64,000 nt of DNA from Bradyrhizobium sp. LLZ17 (GCF_041200145.1 NZ_CP165734.1:1984001-2048000); one strand, 5' to 3'; counted from the first letter of the stretch, positions 17,941-27,936 are shown. Translations and numbers: made by a program. Notes: a model not told the origin generated them from the letters alone.

Positions 17941-18443
17941 ATGCGTCGTGTCATAGCTATCGCGTTAGCCGGAGCGAGCGCCCTGGCGGCAACAAGTCTG
18001 GGTGGCTGCTCCTCACTCTCCTGGAACATGTTCCAATCAGCCCCACCGACCGTGCAGGTCCGGCTTGAATCCAATCCTCCGGGCGCCGACGCGAACACCT
18101 CGCTCGGCCCGGGCTGCAAGACCCCTGCTCGGTCTCGGTTCCCGCCCCCGACAGTCCCTTCACGGTCAACTACGCCCTCAATAAATACCAGCCGGTCAGC
18201 GTGCCGGTGAACCTGATCAAGAATCCCGGCGATTTCACCACGCCCGCCTCCGTCACCACCGACCCGAACCCCGTGTTTGCGGAGCTCCAGCCGGCAGTGC
18301 CCCTCAAGCCCGTGAAGAAGCCGCACCGGCCGAAGCCGAAGAAGCCGAAGCCGGCCGCGGCAGCACCTGCCGCAGCACCGGCCGACGCCGCAGCACCCGC
18401 CGCGGGTTCGCCGTTCCCTGAACCGACCGCGGGCAAGCGCTGA
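17941..18443 (+). pseudogene. Lipoprotein with Pro/Ala/Lys tail, split by a single-base frameshift
   Basis: MRRVIAIALAGASALAATS, then LGGCSS, is a lipoprotein signal with a lipobox Cys. The mature start (PPTVQVRLESNPPGADANTS) resembles PEGA-like surface domains. At 18122-18125 a run of four C should be five: the added base joins it to CSVSVPAPDSPFTVNYALNK and then to an Ala/Pro/Lys-rich tail ending PTAGKR at 18443, about 168 residues in all. An in-frame ATG at 17935 is an alternative start. Downstream of a CtrA box. Function unknown. Confidence 0.8.
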
Positions 18444-18560
18444 CATCCGTCAACGGCCGTCAACGGCGCGATTGTCCTTACCGTTTCTGATGCTTAGATT
18501 GCTCTGACGGCACCCCTGAAGCAAAGGTGCGCCGTCGCCGTCAGTGACAAGGCATTTCGA

Positions 18561-19595
18561 ATGAACGGATCCTCTGCCAGTTCCCGAGCCGCGCTGTCGA
18601 GCGCCATGACCGATCCGTTCGGGCGGACCATCAGCTATCTGCGCGTCTCCGTCACCGACCGCTGCGACCTGCGCTGCTTCTACTGCATGTCGGAAGACAT
18701 GACGTTCCTGCCCAAGGCCGACCTCTTGACGCTCGAGGAGCTCGACCGTCTGTGCTCGGCCTTCATCGCCAAAGGCGTCAAGAAGCTGCGGCTCACCGGC
18801 GGCGAGCCTCTTGTCCGCCGCAACGTGATGTCGCTGGTGCGCTCGCTGTCGCGGCATTTGACGAGCGGCGCCCTCGGTGAGTTGACGCTCACCACCAACG
18901 GCACGCAGCTCGCAAAGCATGCGCAGGAACTCGCCGATTGCGGCGTCCGCCGCATCAACGTCTCACTCGATACGCTCGATCCCCGAAAATTCCGCGAGAT
19001 CACCCGCTGGGGCGAGATCGACAAGGTGCTGGAAGGCATCGAGGCCGCGCGTGCCGCGGGGCTCGCCGTGAAGATCAACGCGGTGGCGCTGAAGAACCTC
19101 AACGAGGACGAGCTCCCCGACCTGATGCGCTGGGCCCATGGCAAGAGCATGGGGCTGACGCTGATCGAGGTGATGCCGATGGGCGAGATCGGCTCCGGGC
19201 GGATCGACCAATATCTGCCGCTGTCGCTGGTGCGCGCGCGGCTCGCCCAGCAATTCACGCTGACGGATCTTGCCGAGACCACCGGCGGGCCGGCGCGCTA
19301 TGTCAGCGTCGCCGAGACCGGCGGCAAGCTCGGCCTCATCACGCCGATGACCCATAATTTCTGTGAATCCTGCAACCGGGTGCGGGTCACCTGCACGGGC
19401 ACGCTGCACACCTGTCTCGGCCACGAGGATGCCTCCGATTTGCGCAAACCTCTGCGCGCGTCGACCGACGACACGCTGCTGGCCGCTGCGATCGACCGCG
19501 CCATCGGGCTCAAGCCCAAGGGCCACGATTTCATCATCGACCGCCGCCACGACCGCCCCAGCGTCTCCAGGCACATGAGCGTCACCGGCGGCTAG
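18561..19595 (+). CDS. moaA: GTP 3',8-cyclase MoaA (molybdenum cofactor biosynthesis)
   Basis: 344-residue radical-SAM enzyme for the first step of molybdopterin synthesis. N-terminal Fe-S cysteines 35, 39 and 42 (CDLRCFYC), GG motif in [12 protein letters not shown]-terminal second cluster [11 protein letters not shown] plus Cys in LHTCLG, and the conserved terminal Gly-Gly. ATG 18561 is used; ATG 18606 ([14 protein letters not shown]) is equally plausible and closer to family starts. No other moa gene is adjacent. Confidence 0.96.
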   Translation: MNGSSASSRAALSSAMTDPFGRTISYLRVSVTDRCDLRCFYCMSEDMTFLPKADLLTLEELDRLCSAFIAKGVKKLRLTGGEPLVRRNVMSLVRSLSRHLTSGALGELTLTTNGTQLAKHAQELADCGVRRINVSLDTLDPRKFREITRWGEIDKVLEGIEAARAAGLAVKINAVALKNLNEDELPDLMRWAHGKSMGLTLIEVMPMGEIGSGRIDQYLPLSLVRARLAQQFTLTDLAETTGGPARYVSVAETGGKLGLITPMTHNFCESCNRVRVTCTGTLHTCLGHEDASDLRKPLRASTDDTLLAAAIDRAIGLKPKGHDFIIDRRHDRPSVSRHMSVTGG

Positions 19596-19769
19596 CGTTA
19601 CCTGCCCTGCCCGGGGCGATTTCCCATAAGTATCAACAAACTTCCGATTGACGGACGGCACGCCCGCTGATTTTGTGCGGCGGCCTCATGCCTGCGCGGC
19701 GAGATAAGCCGAACGCGCCCGAGTCGGTGCAGTCAAGATGGCTGGGGCACAAGCGGGGAGGACCTATCA

Positions 19770-20351
19770 TTGACAGCGCTCCTGAAATTGAGCGGCGGGA
19801 TTGACGCGTTTACACGCTGGACCGGCAAACGGCTGGCCTGGCTGATTCTGGTCGCCGTGATCATCTCGGCGGCGAATGCGATCGTGCGCAAGGCCTTCGA
19901 CACCTCGTCCAATTCCTGGCTCGAGCTACAATGGGTGCTGTTCAGCATCGTGTTCCTGCTGTGCTCGTCCTGGACGCTGCTCGATAACGAGCACATCCGG
20001 ATCGACATCGTTAACGCCATGCTGCCGAAGCCGGCTCGCAACATCATCGACGTGATCGGCCACCTTTTCTTCCTGATCCCGCTGACGGTCGTCATGCTCG
20101 TCACCGGCGTGCCCTTCTTCCTGCGTTCGTTCCAGATCAACGAGCAATCCGGCAATGCCGGCGGCTTGCCGCAATGGCCCGCCAAGTCACTCATCATGAT
20201 CGGCTTCGCGATGCTGCTCGTGCAGGGAATCTCCGAGTTGATCAAACGGATCGCCATCATGCGCGGCATGATTCCGGATCCTCACGAGTCGCAGATTTCG
20301 GCGCTGGAGGCCGAAGTCGAGCACCTCGTCGAAGCGATCGAACAGAAGTAG
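19770..20351 (+). CDS. TRAP transporter small permease (DctQ)
   Basis: 193 residues, four membrane helices, starting at TTG 19770 with GGGGAGGACC at good spacing. Hallmarks are NSWLELQWVLFSIVFLLCSS and LDNEHIRIDIVNAMLPKPAR. The C-terminus adds a short coiled coil (SALEAEVEHLVEAIEQK). With DctM it forms the membrane part of a sodium-driven solute importer. No binding protein is next to it; two orphan ones lie 10-15 kb away. Confidence 0.92.
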   Translation: MTALLKLSGGIDAFTRWTGKRLAWLILVAVIISAANAIVRKAFDTSSNSWLELQWVLFSIVFLLCSSWTLLDNEHIRIDIVNAMLPKPARNIIDVIGHLFFLIPLTVVMLVTGVPFFLRSFQINEQSGNAGGLPQWPAKSLIMIGFAMLLVQGISELIKRIAIMRGMIPDPHESQISALEAEVEHLVEAIEQK

Positions 20352-20377
20352 TCGGCGAGCGGCCTCAGGGGGATTCA

Positions 20378-22033
20378 ATGACCGCGTTTATTATCGCCAA
20401 TATGGCGCCGATCATGTTCGCGTCGCTGGTGGTCGTGCTGCTGCTCGGCTACCCGGCGGCGTTTTCGCTCGGCGCCGTAGGCCTGTTCTTCGCCGTGATC
20501 GGCATCCAGCTCGGTCAATTCCACCCGGACTTCCTGCAGGCTCTGCCTGAGCGCGTCTACGGCGTGATGAACAACGACACCTTGCTCGCTATTCCGTTCT
20601 TCACGTTCATGGGATTGGTGCTCGAGCGCTCCGGCATGGCCGAAGATCTGCTCGATACGATCGGCCAATTGTTCGGCACGATCCGCGGCGGCCTCGCCTA
20701 TGCCGTCGTCTTCGTCGGCGCCCTGCTCGCGGCGACCACGGGCGTCGTCGCCGCATCGGTGATCTCGATGGGCCTGATCTCGCTGCCGATCATGCTGCGC
20801 TACGGATACGATCGCCGTGTCGCGACAGGTATCATTGCAGCGTCCGGCACGCTGGCGCAGATCATTCCGCCTTCTCTCGTCCTGATCGTGATGGCCGACC
20901 AGCTCGGCAAGTCGGTCGGCGACATGTACGAGGGCGCCTTCATTCCGGGCCTCGTGCTCGCGGGCCTTTACGCCGGCTACGCCTTTCTGGTCAGCCTGAT
21001 CTTCCCGAAGGCCGTGCCGGGCCTCCCGAAGGAAGCAATCGGCTTCCGCGAGGAAAGCGGCAGCCGTGGTCTGCCTTCGCTCGGCGTGCTGTTCCTGGCA
21101 AGCTGCGTGTTCGGCTGGTTCATGATGCGGAATTCCGAGACGCATGGCGCCGATTTCGTCGTGCTGAGCATGTTCTTCGGCATCGTGTTTGCGTTCGCCG
21201 TCGCCGTCGTGAACTGGATCGTCGAGAAGCTCACGGGCTTCCGCTTCCTCTCGAAGATGGCACAGCAGACCACCTTCGTAATGGTGCCGCCGCTGTTCCT
21301 GATCTTCCTGGTGCTCGGCACCATCTTCATCGGCATCGCCACTCCGACCGAAGGCGGCGCGATGGGTGCCGCCGGCGCCCTGATTCTCGGCGCCGCGAAG
21401 GGCCGGCTGAGCTGGGACCTCGTTCGCCAGGCCACAGAATCGACGGCCAAGCTTTCCGCTTTCGTCGTTTTCATTCTGGTCGGCGCGCGCGTGTTCTCGC
21501 TGACCTTCTACGGCGTCAGCGGGCATGTCTGGGTCGAGCATCTGCTGACCTCGCTGCCCGGCGGCCAGGTCGGCTTCCTGCTCTTCGTCAACGCGTTCGT
21601 ATTCGTGCTGGCCTTCTTCCTCGACTTCTTCGAGCTCGCCTTCATCGTCATCCCGCTGCTCGGACCTGCCGCCGAACATCTCGGCATCGACCTGATCTGG
21701 TTCGGCGTGATCCTCGGCGTGAACATGCAGACCTCGTTCATGCACCCGCCATTCGGCTTCGCATTGTTTTATCTGCGATCGGTCGCACCCAAGGAGCGCT
21801 ACACCGACCGCGTCACCGGCAAGCGCATGGAGCCGGTGACGACCGGCCAGATCTATTGGGGCGCGGTGCCGTTCGTCGTGATCCAGGTCATCATGGTGGT
21901 GCTCGTGATCACGTTCCCGTCGATGGTCATGCACTACAAGGGCGTGCAGTCCACCATCGATCCCAACACCATCAAGATCGAGATCCCGCAGATCGATCTG
22001 CCGCCGCTGGATTTCGGCCAGCCGAAGCAATAA
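20378..22033 (+). CDS. TRAP transporter large permease (DctM)
   Basis: 551 residues with about 12-14 membrane helices, larger than typical DctM because of an extended central loop and C-terminus. ATG 20378 follows CAGGGGGATTC; an upstream in-frame extension overlaps DctQ and is not coding. Conserved stretches include GIIAASGTLAQIIPPSLVLI, TPTEGGAMGAAGALILGA and MQTSFMHPPFGFALFYLR, as in the mannitol/chloroaromatic-type branch. Translated 26 bp after DctQ. Confidence 0.93.
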   Translation: MTAFIIANMAPIMFASLVVVLLLGYPAAFSLGAVGLFFAVIGIQLGQFHPDFLQALPERVYGVMNNDTLLAIPFFTFMGLVLERSGMAEDLLDTIGQLFGTIRGGLAYAVVFVGALLAATTGVVAASVISMGLISLPIMLRYGYDRRVATGIIAASGTLAQIIPPSLVLIVMADQLGKSVGDMYEGAFIPGLVLAGLYAGYAFLVSLIFPKAVPGLPKEAIGFREESGSRGLPSLGVLFLASCVFGWFMMRNSETHGADFVVLSMFFGIVFAFAVAVVNWIVEKLTGFRFLSKMAQQTTFVMVPPLFLIFLVLGTIFIGIATPTEGGAMGAAGALILGAAKGRLSWDLVRQATESTAKLSAFVVFILVGARVFSLTFYGVSGHVWVEHLLTSLPGGQVGFLLFVNAFVFVLAFFLDFFELAFIVIPLLGPAAEHLGIDLIWFGVILGVNMQTSFMHPPFGFALFYLRSVAPKERYTDRVTGKRMEPVTTGQIYWGAVPFVVIQVIMVVLVITFPSMVMHYKGVQSTIDPNTIKIEIPQIDLPPLDFGQPKQ

Positions 22034-22205
22034 GGCGCGCTTTCCTTCTCCCCCCATGTCTGCCGAAGCCAGGGCGAAGGCGGATCCAGGGAGAAGGCGC
22101 AGCGCCAATGCCGTGGCGCCGCGCACGATCGCGAAGCCGTCCCACGTGACAAGCGCCGGAAAGGCGGGCATACCGGGCCATCCTTCAACCTATGGTTCGC
22201 CGCAC

Positions 22206-23507
22206 ATGTCTCGATCGCATTCCGCTCCATCGCTTGTTGCTCCGTTGATCGCGTGCCTCTCGCTGGCATGTGCCGCAAACGCTGTGCGCGCCGAGCCCAT
22301 TGCGAATGTCGTGGCCGATGTTCACGCGCTGGCCCAAAAGGAGCAGCAGCCGCTGCTCGACACCCTGCACGATCTCGTCAGCATCGAATCCGGCAGCAAG
22401 GACGTCGAAGGCCTGAACCAGATCGCCGAGCGCGTGGCCGGTCAGCTCAGGCAGCTCGGCGGTACGGTTGAGATCCTGCAGCCCAGCGACATCTATCGCC
22501 TCGACGACACGCCGGAGAAGATCGGCCCGGCCGTGCACGCCGTCTTCAACGGTACCGGCAGCAAGAAGATCATGCTGATCGCCCACATGGACACGGTCTA
22601 CCTCAAGGGCATGCTGAAGGACCAGCCGTTCCGGATCGACGGCGACAAGGCCTACGGGCTCGGCATTGCCGACGACAAGCAGGGCGTCGCGCTCATTCTC
22701 CATTCGGTAGCGTTGCTTCAGAAGCTGAATTTCAAGGACTACGGCACCCTCACTGTGCTCACCAATGGCGATGAGGAGATTTCCTCGCCGGGCTGGCGCA
22801 GCACCATCACCAAATTTGCGTCGGATCAGGATGCGGTGTTCTCGTTTGAAGGCGGCGGCACCGACGGCACGCTGCGGCTCGCCACCAGCGGCATCGGCTC
22901 GGCCTATCTCACCGTGACCGGCAAATCCTCGCACGCGGGCGCGCGGCCCGAGGGCGGCGTCAATGCGCTCTACGAGCTCTCGCACCAGGTGCTCCAGATG
23001 AAGGACCTGTCAAAGCCCGAGCTGGGCCTGAAGCTGAACTGGACCGTCTCCAAGGCCGGCACCAACCGCAACGTGATCCCGGCCGAGGCCACGGCCCAGG
23101 CCGATGCGCGCGCGCTCAAGGTGTCGGATTTCGACGAGCTGGAGAAGGCACTGCAGGACAAGATCAAGAATCGCCTGCTGCCCGAGTCCAGGGTTGCGCT
23201 GAAATTCGAGGTGCGCCGTCCTCCGCTCGAGGCCAACGACGCCTCGCGCCGCATCGCGGCCTACGGCAAGACGATCTACGGAGAGATCGGACTCCCGCTC
23301 AAGGTCGACGAGAAAGCGACCGGCGGCGGCACCGACGCGGCCTTTGCCGCGCTCAAGACCAGGGGCGCGGTGGTGGAAGGCATGGGCCTGTCGGGCTTCG
23401 GCGCACACTCCAACGATGCCGAATATGTAAAGCTCGACAGCATCGTGCCGCGGCTTTATCTGACCACACGCATGATCATGGACCTGTCCACCGGCAAGCT
23501 GAACTAG
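22206..23507 (+). CDS. Secreted M20-family glutamate carboxypeptidase-like metallopeptidase
   Basis: 433 residues with a signal peptide (SLVAPLIACLSLACAANAVR). Zinc ligands are seen in LIAHMDTVY (His), GIADDKQG (bridging Asp), NGDEEISSPG (catalytic and ligand Glu) and the C-terminal GFGAHSNDAEYV (His); the dimerisation domain is present. It is close to the carboxypeptidase G2 type that removes C-terminal glutamate. ATG 22206 starts directly at the signal peptide. It may recover amino acids in the periplasm; substrate is inferred. Confidence 0.9.
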   Translation: MSRSHSAPSLVAPLIACLSLACAANAVRAEPIANVVADVHALAQKEQQPLLDTLHDLVSIESGSKDVEGLNQIAERVAGQLRQLGGTVEILQPSDIYRLDDTPEKIGPAVHAVFNGTGSKKIMLIAHMDTVYLKGMLKDQPFRIDGDKAYGLGIADDKQGVALILHSVALLQKLNFKDYGTLTVLTNGDEEISSPGWRSTITKFASDQDAVFSFEGGGTDGTLRLATSGIGSAYLTVTGKSSHAGARPEGGVNALYELSHQVLQMKDLSKPELGLKLNWTVSKAGTNRNVIPAEATAQADARALKVSDFDELEKALQDKIKNRLLPESRVALKFEVRRPPLEANDASRRIAAYGKTIYGEIGLPLKVDEKATGGGTDAAFAALKTRGAVVEGMGLSGFGAHSNDAEYVKLDSIVPRLYLTTRMIMDLSTGKLN

Positions 23508-23520
23508 CAGCGCACCTTCC

Positions 23521-23568
23521 CTCCCCCGCACACGTCCGCCGAAGCCTTCGACGGCGGATGTGGGGAGA
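23521..23568. repeat. GC-rich palindromic intergenic element
   Basis: CTCCCCC, then ACGTCCGCCG, an 11-base loop, then CGGCGGATGTGGGGAG form an imperfect long hairpin just after the M20 peptidase stop. A diverged relative (CCCCCCATGTCTGCCG, then GGCGGATCCAGGGAG) lies before the same gene at about 22050-22096. It may be a transcription terminator without T-run, or a REP-like element. Confidence 0.5.
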
Positions 23569-23626
23569 AGCTGAATCAACGCGCGCTGCGCTCGGATCGT
23601 CTCCTCTCCGAACAGGGAGCCAGTGA

Positions 23627-25378
23627 TCAGGGCCCGTACTGCGGAGCCGGCTTCTGGTTGAAGTCATGCTCGTCGGAAATGCAAGTGAAGCTCGCCGCGT
23701 CGTTCGTGCTGCCGCTTCCATTGTATCTCGCGATTTTCGGAAACACGCAAAGCGGCCGCGTCATCTGCACATTGGGCGGAGTGTCGTTGACATATTTGGT
23801 CGCGGTGACCGCATCCGGCGCCGTGCCGTTCTCGACCCAGTTCACGAGCGAGGGCAGCAGAGCAAAGGAGTTGGGACCGGGTCCGCCGGTGCAGTGATGC
23901 ATGCCGGGAACCATGTAAAGCCGGGCATAGCTCTGGGTCCTCTCCAGCGCCGATCGCCTGCCGCCCCTGCGATCGAACAGCGCCTCCTCGACATGAGGCC
24001 GAGAGGGCTCGAAATCGCGCCTGTCGTGCTCCACGAGCGCATTGAAATAGTTGATGCTGACTTGCGACGGAACACCCTGATCGGCCCAACCATGATACAT
24101 GATCAGCTTGCCACCATGCGCGCGGAACGCGCTGAGATCGGTGCTGTTGGCATTCAGCGGCTCGGCGAGTTGGTCGTCCACGGCCTTGAGATCGCGGTGA
24201 ATGTCGAAATTCGTGTAGTTGATGACACTGCCCGGCTGGCCGAAGCCTGGACCGAACACCCAATATAAGGGGCCGTCAGAGAGCGGCTCCGGAAGCTGCT
24301 GCTTTGCCATGATGCCGAGAGCGCTGACGTCTTCAATCTCGGTGCCGCGCGAATAGGCGGGAAAGACCACATCGCCGTTCACGGGATCGATAGCGCCGGC
24401 GTAGTAACTCTGCATCCGCGTGACCTGCTCGGCGGTAAGGCACGCCGGCGGAAGGTTACCGCCCGTACATTGCAGAACCTTTGGATCGAAATGGCAGTCG
24501 CGCGGATCCGACAAGAATTGGTCGGTGTTGACCCCGCCATCCCGGCCGGCGCAGTGCGCCAGCACCGCCTTGTTGATCAATGACATCTGGCCGCTCTGCA
24601 TGAGCCTTCCAGGAGTTGCGTGCGCGATCTGCCACCCATAAGGCGTTGATCCATACGACCGTGAGCGGTTGAAGGGCGCTGCGCCGGCCACGATGCCGTC
24701 GTAGTCATCAGGATAGCGCTGCGCCTCCATCAACGCGTTCTGGCCGCCGGTCGAGCAACCGAAGAAATAGCTCTTGTCCGCGTTCCGCTGATAGAACGCC
24801 GCGGTGATCGCCTTGCCCTGCACTGTCATCAGGTGAATCGCCCGATGGCCGAAATCCGTGATCCGTTCCGGGTGCCCATAGAGACCGGCGGTCGGATGGG
24901 CCGGCTCCCCTAACGCAATTGCGAGCGTGTTGCCCTGATTGCCGTTGGAACCGCAGAAATAATTGGTGCACCCCGAGACGCCGGTGCCGAGACCGGTGTT
25001 GGCGACCGCATATCCGGCTTTGAGGCGAAAGGCGAGAGAGCCGTAGTCGATGAAGCCGCCGAACCCGCCACTTCCGAGACCGAGAAATCGTCCGCCCCAT
25101 GTGCTTTCCGGCAGCCAGACCTCGATCTTGATCGAGGAGTCGGCCGTGGGCGCGATCGTCGCCGTGACGCGACAAAACGTTGGTAACCCCGTGATGTACT
25201 GCGCCGGGTTGGTGCCTGGAATGGCGAACACGCCGGAGATGACATCACTCGCCGACGTGATGGTCGTCTGCTCCAGAGCGAGCGTTTGCAAGCTTGTGCA
25301 CTGCGTTGCCATGGCGGGCGTGGCAGCAGCCGCGACAGCAACCCTTGCGGCCGCGCTGATGAAACATAGACGATGCAT
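23627..25378 (-). CDS. Tannase/feruloyl esterase family protein
   Basis: 583-residue secreted esterase. Signal peptide (MHRLCFISAAARVAVAAAAT), nucleophile Ser in YFFGCSTGGQNALME, Asp in GWADQGVP and His in MVPGMHHCTGG. The Cys next to the Ser and the Cys after the His are spaced as in tannases, where they form a disulfide that joins the triad. Likely hydrolyses plant phenolic esters (tannins, feruloylated compounds) in the periplasm or outside. It lies downstream of a two-component pair on the same strand with a 206-bp gap. Confidence 0.9.
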   Translation of the reverse strand: MHRLCFISAAARVAVAAAATPAMATQCTSLQTLALEQTTITSASDVISGVFAIPGTNPAQYITGLPTFCRVTATIAPTADSSIKIEVWLPESTWGGRFLGLGSGGFGGFIDYGSLAFRLKAGYAVANTGLGTGVSGCTNYFCGSNGNQGNTLAIALGEPAHPTAGLYGHPERITDFGHRAIHLMTVQGKAITAAFYQRNADKSYFFGCSTGGQNALMEAQRYPDDYDGIVAGAAPFNRSRSYGSTPYGWQIAHATPGRLMQSGQMSLINKAVLAHCAGRDGGVNTDQFLSDPRDCHFDPKVLQCTGGNLPPACLTAEQVTRMQSYYAGAIDPVNGDVVFPAYSRGTEIEDVSALGIMAKQQLPEPLSDGPLYWVFGPGFGQPGSVINYTNFDIHRDLKAVDDQLAEPLNANSTDLSAFRAHGGKLIMYHGWADQGVPSQVSINYFNALVEHDRRDFEPSRPHVEEALFDRRGGRRSALERTQSYARLYMVPGMHHCTGGPGPNSFALLPSLVNWVENGTAPDAVTATKYVNDTPPNVQMTRPLCVFPKIARYNGSGSTNDAASFTCISDEHDFNQKPAPQYGP

Positions 25379-25584
25379 GATTTGTGTTCCCGGTCGTTTT
25401 CATTCCAGTTGCGCAAAACCAACGAACAATTTAAAATAGCACGCCATCGCGATGGCCGGAAGAGGCGAGCGCGGGCGCTCATCGCACTTCTCTCAAAATG
25501 TTTGGCAGGATCGAACGGAGCGGCGACTTCCGATTACGGAACTGGTGCGTGCGCACGCGTGCGTGTCGAATGAGACGATCCGCT

Positions 25585-26949
25585 CTAGGCGGGTGCTGAG
25601 AAGACCTTGTCGGCCAGCCTGAACCGCAGCGTGAACTCCGCGCCGCCGGTGGGGAGGTTTTCCACCGCAACCGTCGCAGCGTGGTCGTCGGCGACGGCGC
25701 GCACGATCGAGAGCCCCAGGCCTGCGCCGTCGCTGCGCTGGCGGTCGCGGCGCCAGAAGCGCTGGAAGATCAGCTCGCGCTCGCCCTCCGCGACGCCGGG
25801 ACCGCAATCGCGCACCCGCACCACACCGTCGTCACTCACGACGACATCGACCGACGTGTTCTGCGCAGTAAACTTGACGGCGTTTTCGGCGAGGTTGTAG
25901 ATCGCGCGCTGCAACATCTCGCAATTGCCGAGGATCATCACCGGCGTGTCGCTCCCCCTCAGCGCGATGTCCTTGCGCTGGGCGATCGCGAACGGCGCGA
26001 TTGCGCCGACGACTTCGGCGCAGACGTCGCGCAGATCCGCGGTCTCGCCGGGATCGAGCACGAGCGTGTCGAGCTCGGCGATCTCGAGGAGCTGGGCGAC
26101 GATGCGGCTCATGCCATCGACGTCGGCATGCAGCGCCTGCCGCGCGGCGCCGTCGCCAAGCGTCTCGATCCGCGTGCGCAGGATCGCGAGCGGCGTGCGC
26201 AATTGATGGGCGGCGTCGGCGGTAAACTGGCGTTGCACGCGAAAACCGTCCTCGAGACGATCCAACGCCTGGTTGACGGCGGTGACCAGCGGCATGATCT
26301 CGCGCGGGATCTGCTCGGTCGGCAGGCGGATGTCGGTACGCGCCGGGCCGATATTGCTGGCCTCCTCCGAAGCCTTCCACAACGGCGCGATCGCGCGGCG
26401 GAAGATGACGATGTCGGCGGCGAGCAGGATCAAGAGGATCGGAATGGTGATCCATCCCACCCGCCGGAAAAAATTCGAGATGATGTCGTCGATGATGACG
26501 TCGCGATGCGCCAGATCCTCGGCGACCGCGACACGCACGGTCTGGCCATCGACGGTCCGGGTGACGGCGCCTCCGGAAATGGTGTCCGATAGTCGCGGCG
26601 CCGACGCTGCGGCGTCACGCCTGTGCGAGGAAAACAGCAACCTACCCTCGCCATCGCGAATGTCGTACTGGTAGCGGCCGTAGGCATCCGAATAGAGCCC
26701 GCGCAGGCTGTCCGGCAGATGGAACGCCAGCGTGCCGTCCGGTTGCCGGACGATGCGCTCCGCGAGCGCTTCGGCCTGGGCCCGCATGGCCTCGCGATGC
26801 AGCTGGTCGACCTCCGAATTCAGCAACCAGAACAGCACCAGCGGCAGAAAGATCGCGACCACCGCGACCGCGACGATGTGCATAAACACGATGCGCGAGA
26901 TCAGCGATTTGAACGTCGGCGACCTGGCAAAGAAGCCGGCGGCGCTCAC
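25585..26949 (-). CDS. Sensor histidine kinase, TctE/QseC-like
   Basis: 454 residues. First membrane helix at IVFMHIVAVAVVAIFLPLVL, a periplasmic domain of about 120 residues, second helix at ITIPILLILLAADIVIF, HAMP, H-box FTADAAHQLRTPLAILRTRI, N-box NLAENAVKFT, and G-boxes DCGPGV and GAGLGLSIVRAV. It starts one base after the stop of its regulator. The signal is unknown; the downstream tannase-family gene suggests an aromatic or organic-acid cue (inference). Confidence 0.93.
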   Translation of the reverse strand: MSAAGFFARSPTFKSLISRIVFMHIVAVAVVAIFLPLVLFWLLNSEVDQLHREAMRAQAEALAERIVRQPDGTLAFHLPDSLRGLYSDAYGRYQYDIRDGEGRLLFSSHRRDAAASAPRLSDTISGGAVTRTVDGQTVRVAVAEDLAHRDVIIDDIISNFFRRVGWITIPILLILLAADIVIFRRAIAPLWKASEEASNIGPARTDIRLPTEQIPREIMPLVTAVNQALDRLEDGFRVQRQFTADAAHQLRTPLAILRTRIETLGDGAARQALHADVDGMSRIVAQLLEIAELDTLVLDPGETADLRDVCAEVVGAIAPFAIAQRKDIALRGSDTPVMILGNCEMLQRAIYNLAENAVKFTAQNTSVDVVVSDDGVVRVRDCGPGVAEGERELIFQRFWRRDRQRSDGAGLGLSIVRAVADDHAATVAVENLPTGGAEFTLRFRLADKVFSAPA

Positions 26950-26950
26950 G

Positions 26951-27625
26951 CTATTTCTCCTCGGACATCATGTAGCCCACGCCGCGGATGGTGTAGATCA
27001 CGACCTTGGCCCCGTGCTCGGTGAGCTGCTTGCGGAGCCGCGAGACGTAGACCTCGACTGCGTTGGAGGCGACCTCGCCGTCGAGCCCGAAGATGTGGTC
27101 CTCAACGTTCTTTTTCGGCACCACCCGCCCCTGCCGCCGCAGCAGGATCTCCAGCACCGAGGTCTCGCGCGACGAGATGATCCGTGGCTGGTCGTCGACG
27201 AAGATCTGGCGGCTCTCGGTGTCGTAGACGAGATTGGCCAGGCGCAGCGAACGGCCGAGCAACTGGCCCGGACGGCGCAGGATCGCCTCCAGCCGCGCCA
27301 CCAGTTCCTCCATCGCGAACGGCTTTGCGAGATAGTCGTCGGCCCCGCTGCGCAGTCCGCTGACGCGGTCCTGCAGGCCGCCGCGCGCGGTCAGCACCAT
27401 CACCGGCAGCGGTTCCATCTGGCGGCGCAGCTCGCGCAGCACCGACAGGCCGTCGCCGTCGGGCAGGCCAAGGTCGAGGATCATGGCGGCATAGCTGACA
27501 TTGTGCACCGCCTCGCGCGCGTCCCCCACGCTGCCGACGATATCGCTCTCATAGCCCGCCGCCGCCAGTCCGGCCGCGACCAGCCGCGACAGCTCGGCAT
27601 TGTCCTCGACGATCAAAAGACGCAT
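26951..27625 (-). CDS. OmpR-family response regulator, TctD-like
   Basis: 225 residues from ATG 27625 (MRLLIVEDNAELSRLVAAGL); longer in-frame starts add Arg-rich non-coding residues. Receiver with Asp51 in MILDLGLPDGDG, Thr in VLTARGG, Lys in DDYLAKPF. C-terminal winged helix with SSRETSVLEILLRR and the ending TIRGVGYMMSEEK. First gene of a kinase operon that may extend to the tannase-family gene. Confidence 0.94.
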   Translation of the reverse strand: MRLLIVEDNAELSRLVAAGLAAAGYESDIVGSVGDAREAVHNVSYAAMILDLGLPDGDGLSVLRELRRQMEPLPVMVLTARGGLQDRVSGLRSGADDYLAKPFAMEELVARLEAILRRPGQLLGRSLRLANLVYDTESRQIFVDDQPRIISSRETSVLEILLRRQGRVVPKKNVEDHIFGLDGEVASNAVEVYVSRLRKQLTEHGAKVVIYTIRGVGYMMSEEK

Positions 27626-27936
27626 CGCATTCCCGCCGGACGTTCTGGTGTCACTGCGCCGCTGCCGCCGCAGCTTCGCTCTCTTCCACCATTCGAGGCG
27701 CCTCGGCCAGCGAAAAAACACGCGGCGGCCTGGCGCGCGCGTTTGTCAGGTTGGCGTAAGCCGCGCCGGTGCTCGCAACCCGCCAGTTCAAACATTCCGC
27801 TGCCGACCCGGGGCGGTCACTCAGCCTGGGATGGTGAGATTCTAGCAAGACAGCTTGTGAGCTACAATCACAGCTCGCGACCACCAAGGCGTTTTCAAAC
27901 TCTGCTACGGTGCTCCCAAGCCGAAGGAGGTTTAGC
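27626..27936. other. Intergenic region, no gene recognised
   Basis: 311 bp between the divergent regulator (minus) and GNAT (plus) genes. Contains a TGTGA-N7-TCACA near-palindrome at 27856-27872, whose spacer is one base longer than a CRP-type site. No coding potential seen. Confidence 0.55.

Noticed and set aside
18448..18466. Short direct repeat CGTCAACGG before moaA
   Set aside because: Only two 9-bp copies, no symmetry and no molybdenum-riboswitch-like architecture seen.
20375..22171. A 598-codon open frame antisense to dctM
   Set aside because: Its product is Asp/His/Arg/Glu-rich low complexity, as expected from the opposite strand of a GC-rich membrane-protein gene; dctM itself has clear family motifs.
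27856..27872. TGTGA-N7-TCACA upstream of the GNAT gene, similar to a CRP site
   Set aside because: The spacer is one base too long and there is no second copy for comparison, unlike the exact N6 boxes of the peptide cassettes.
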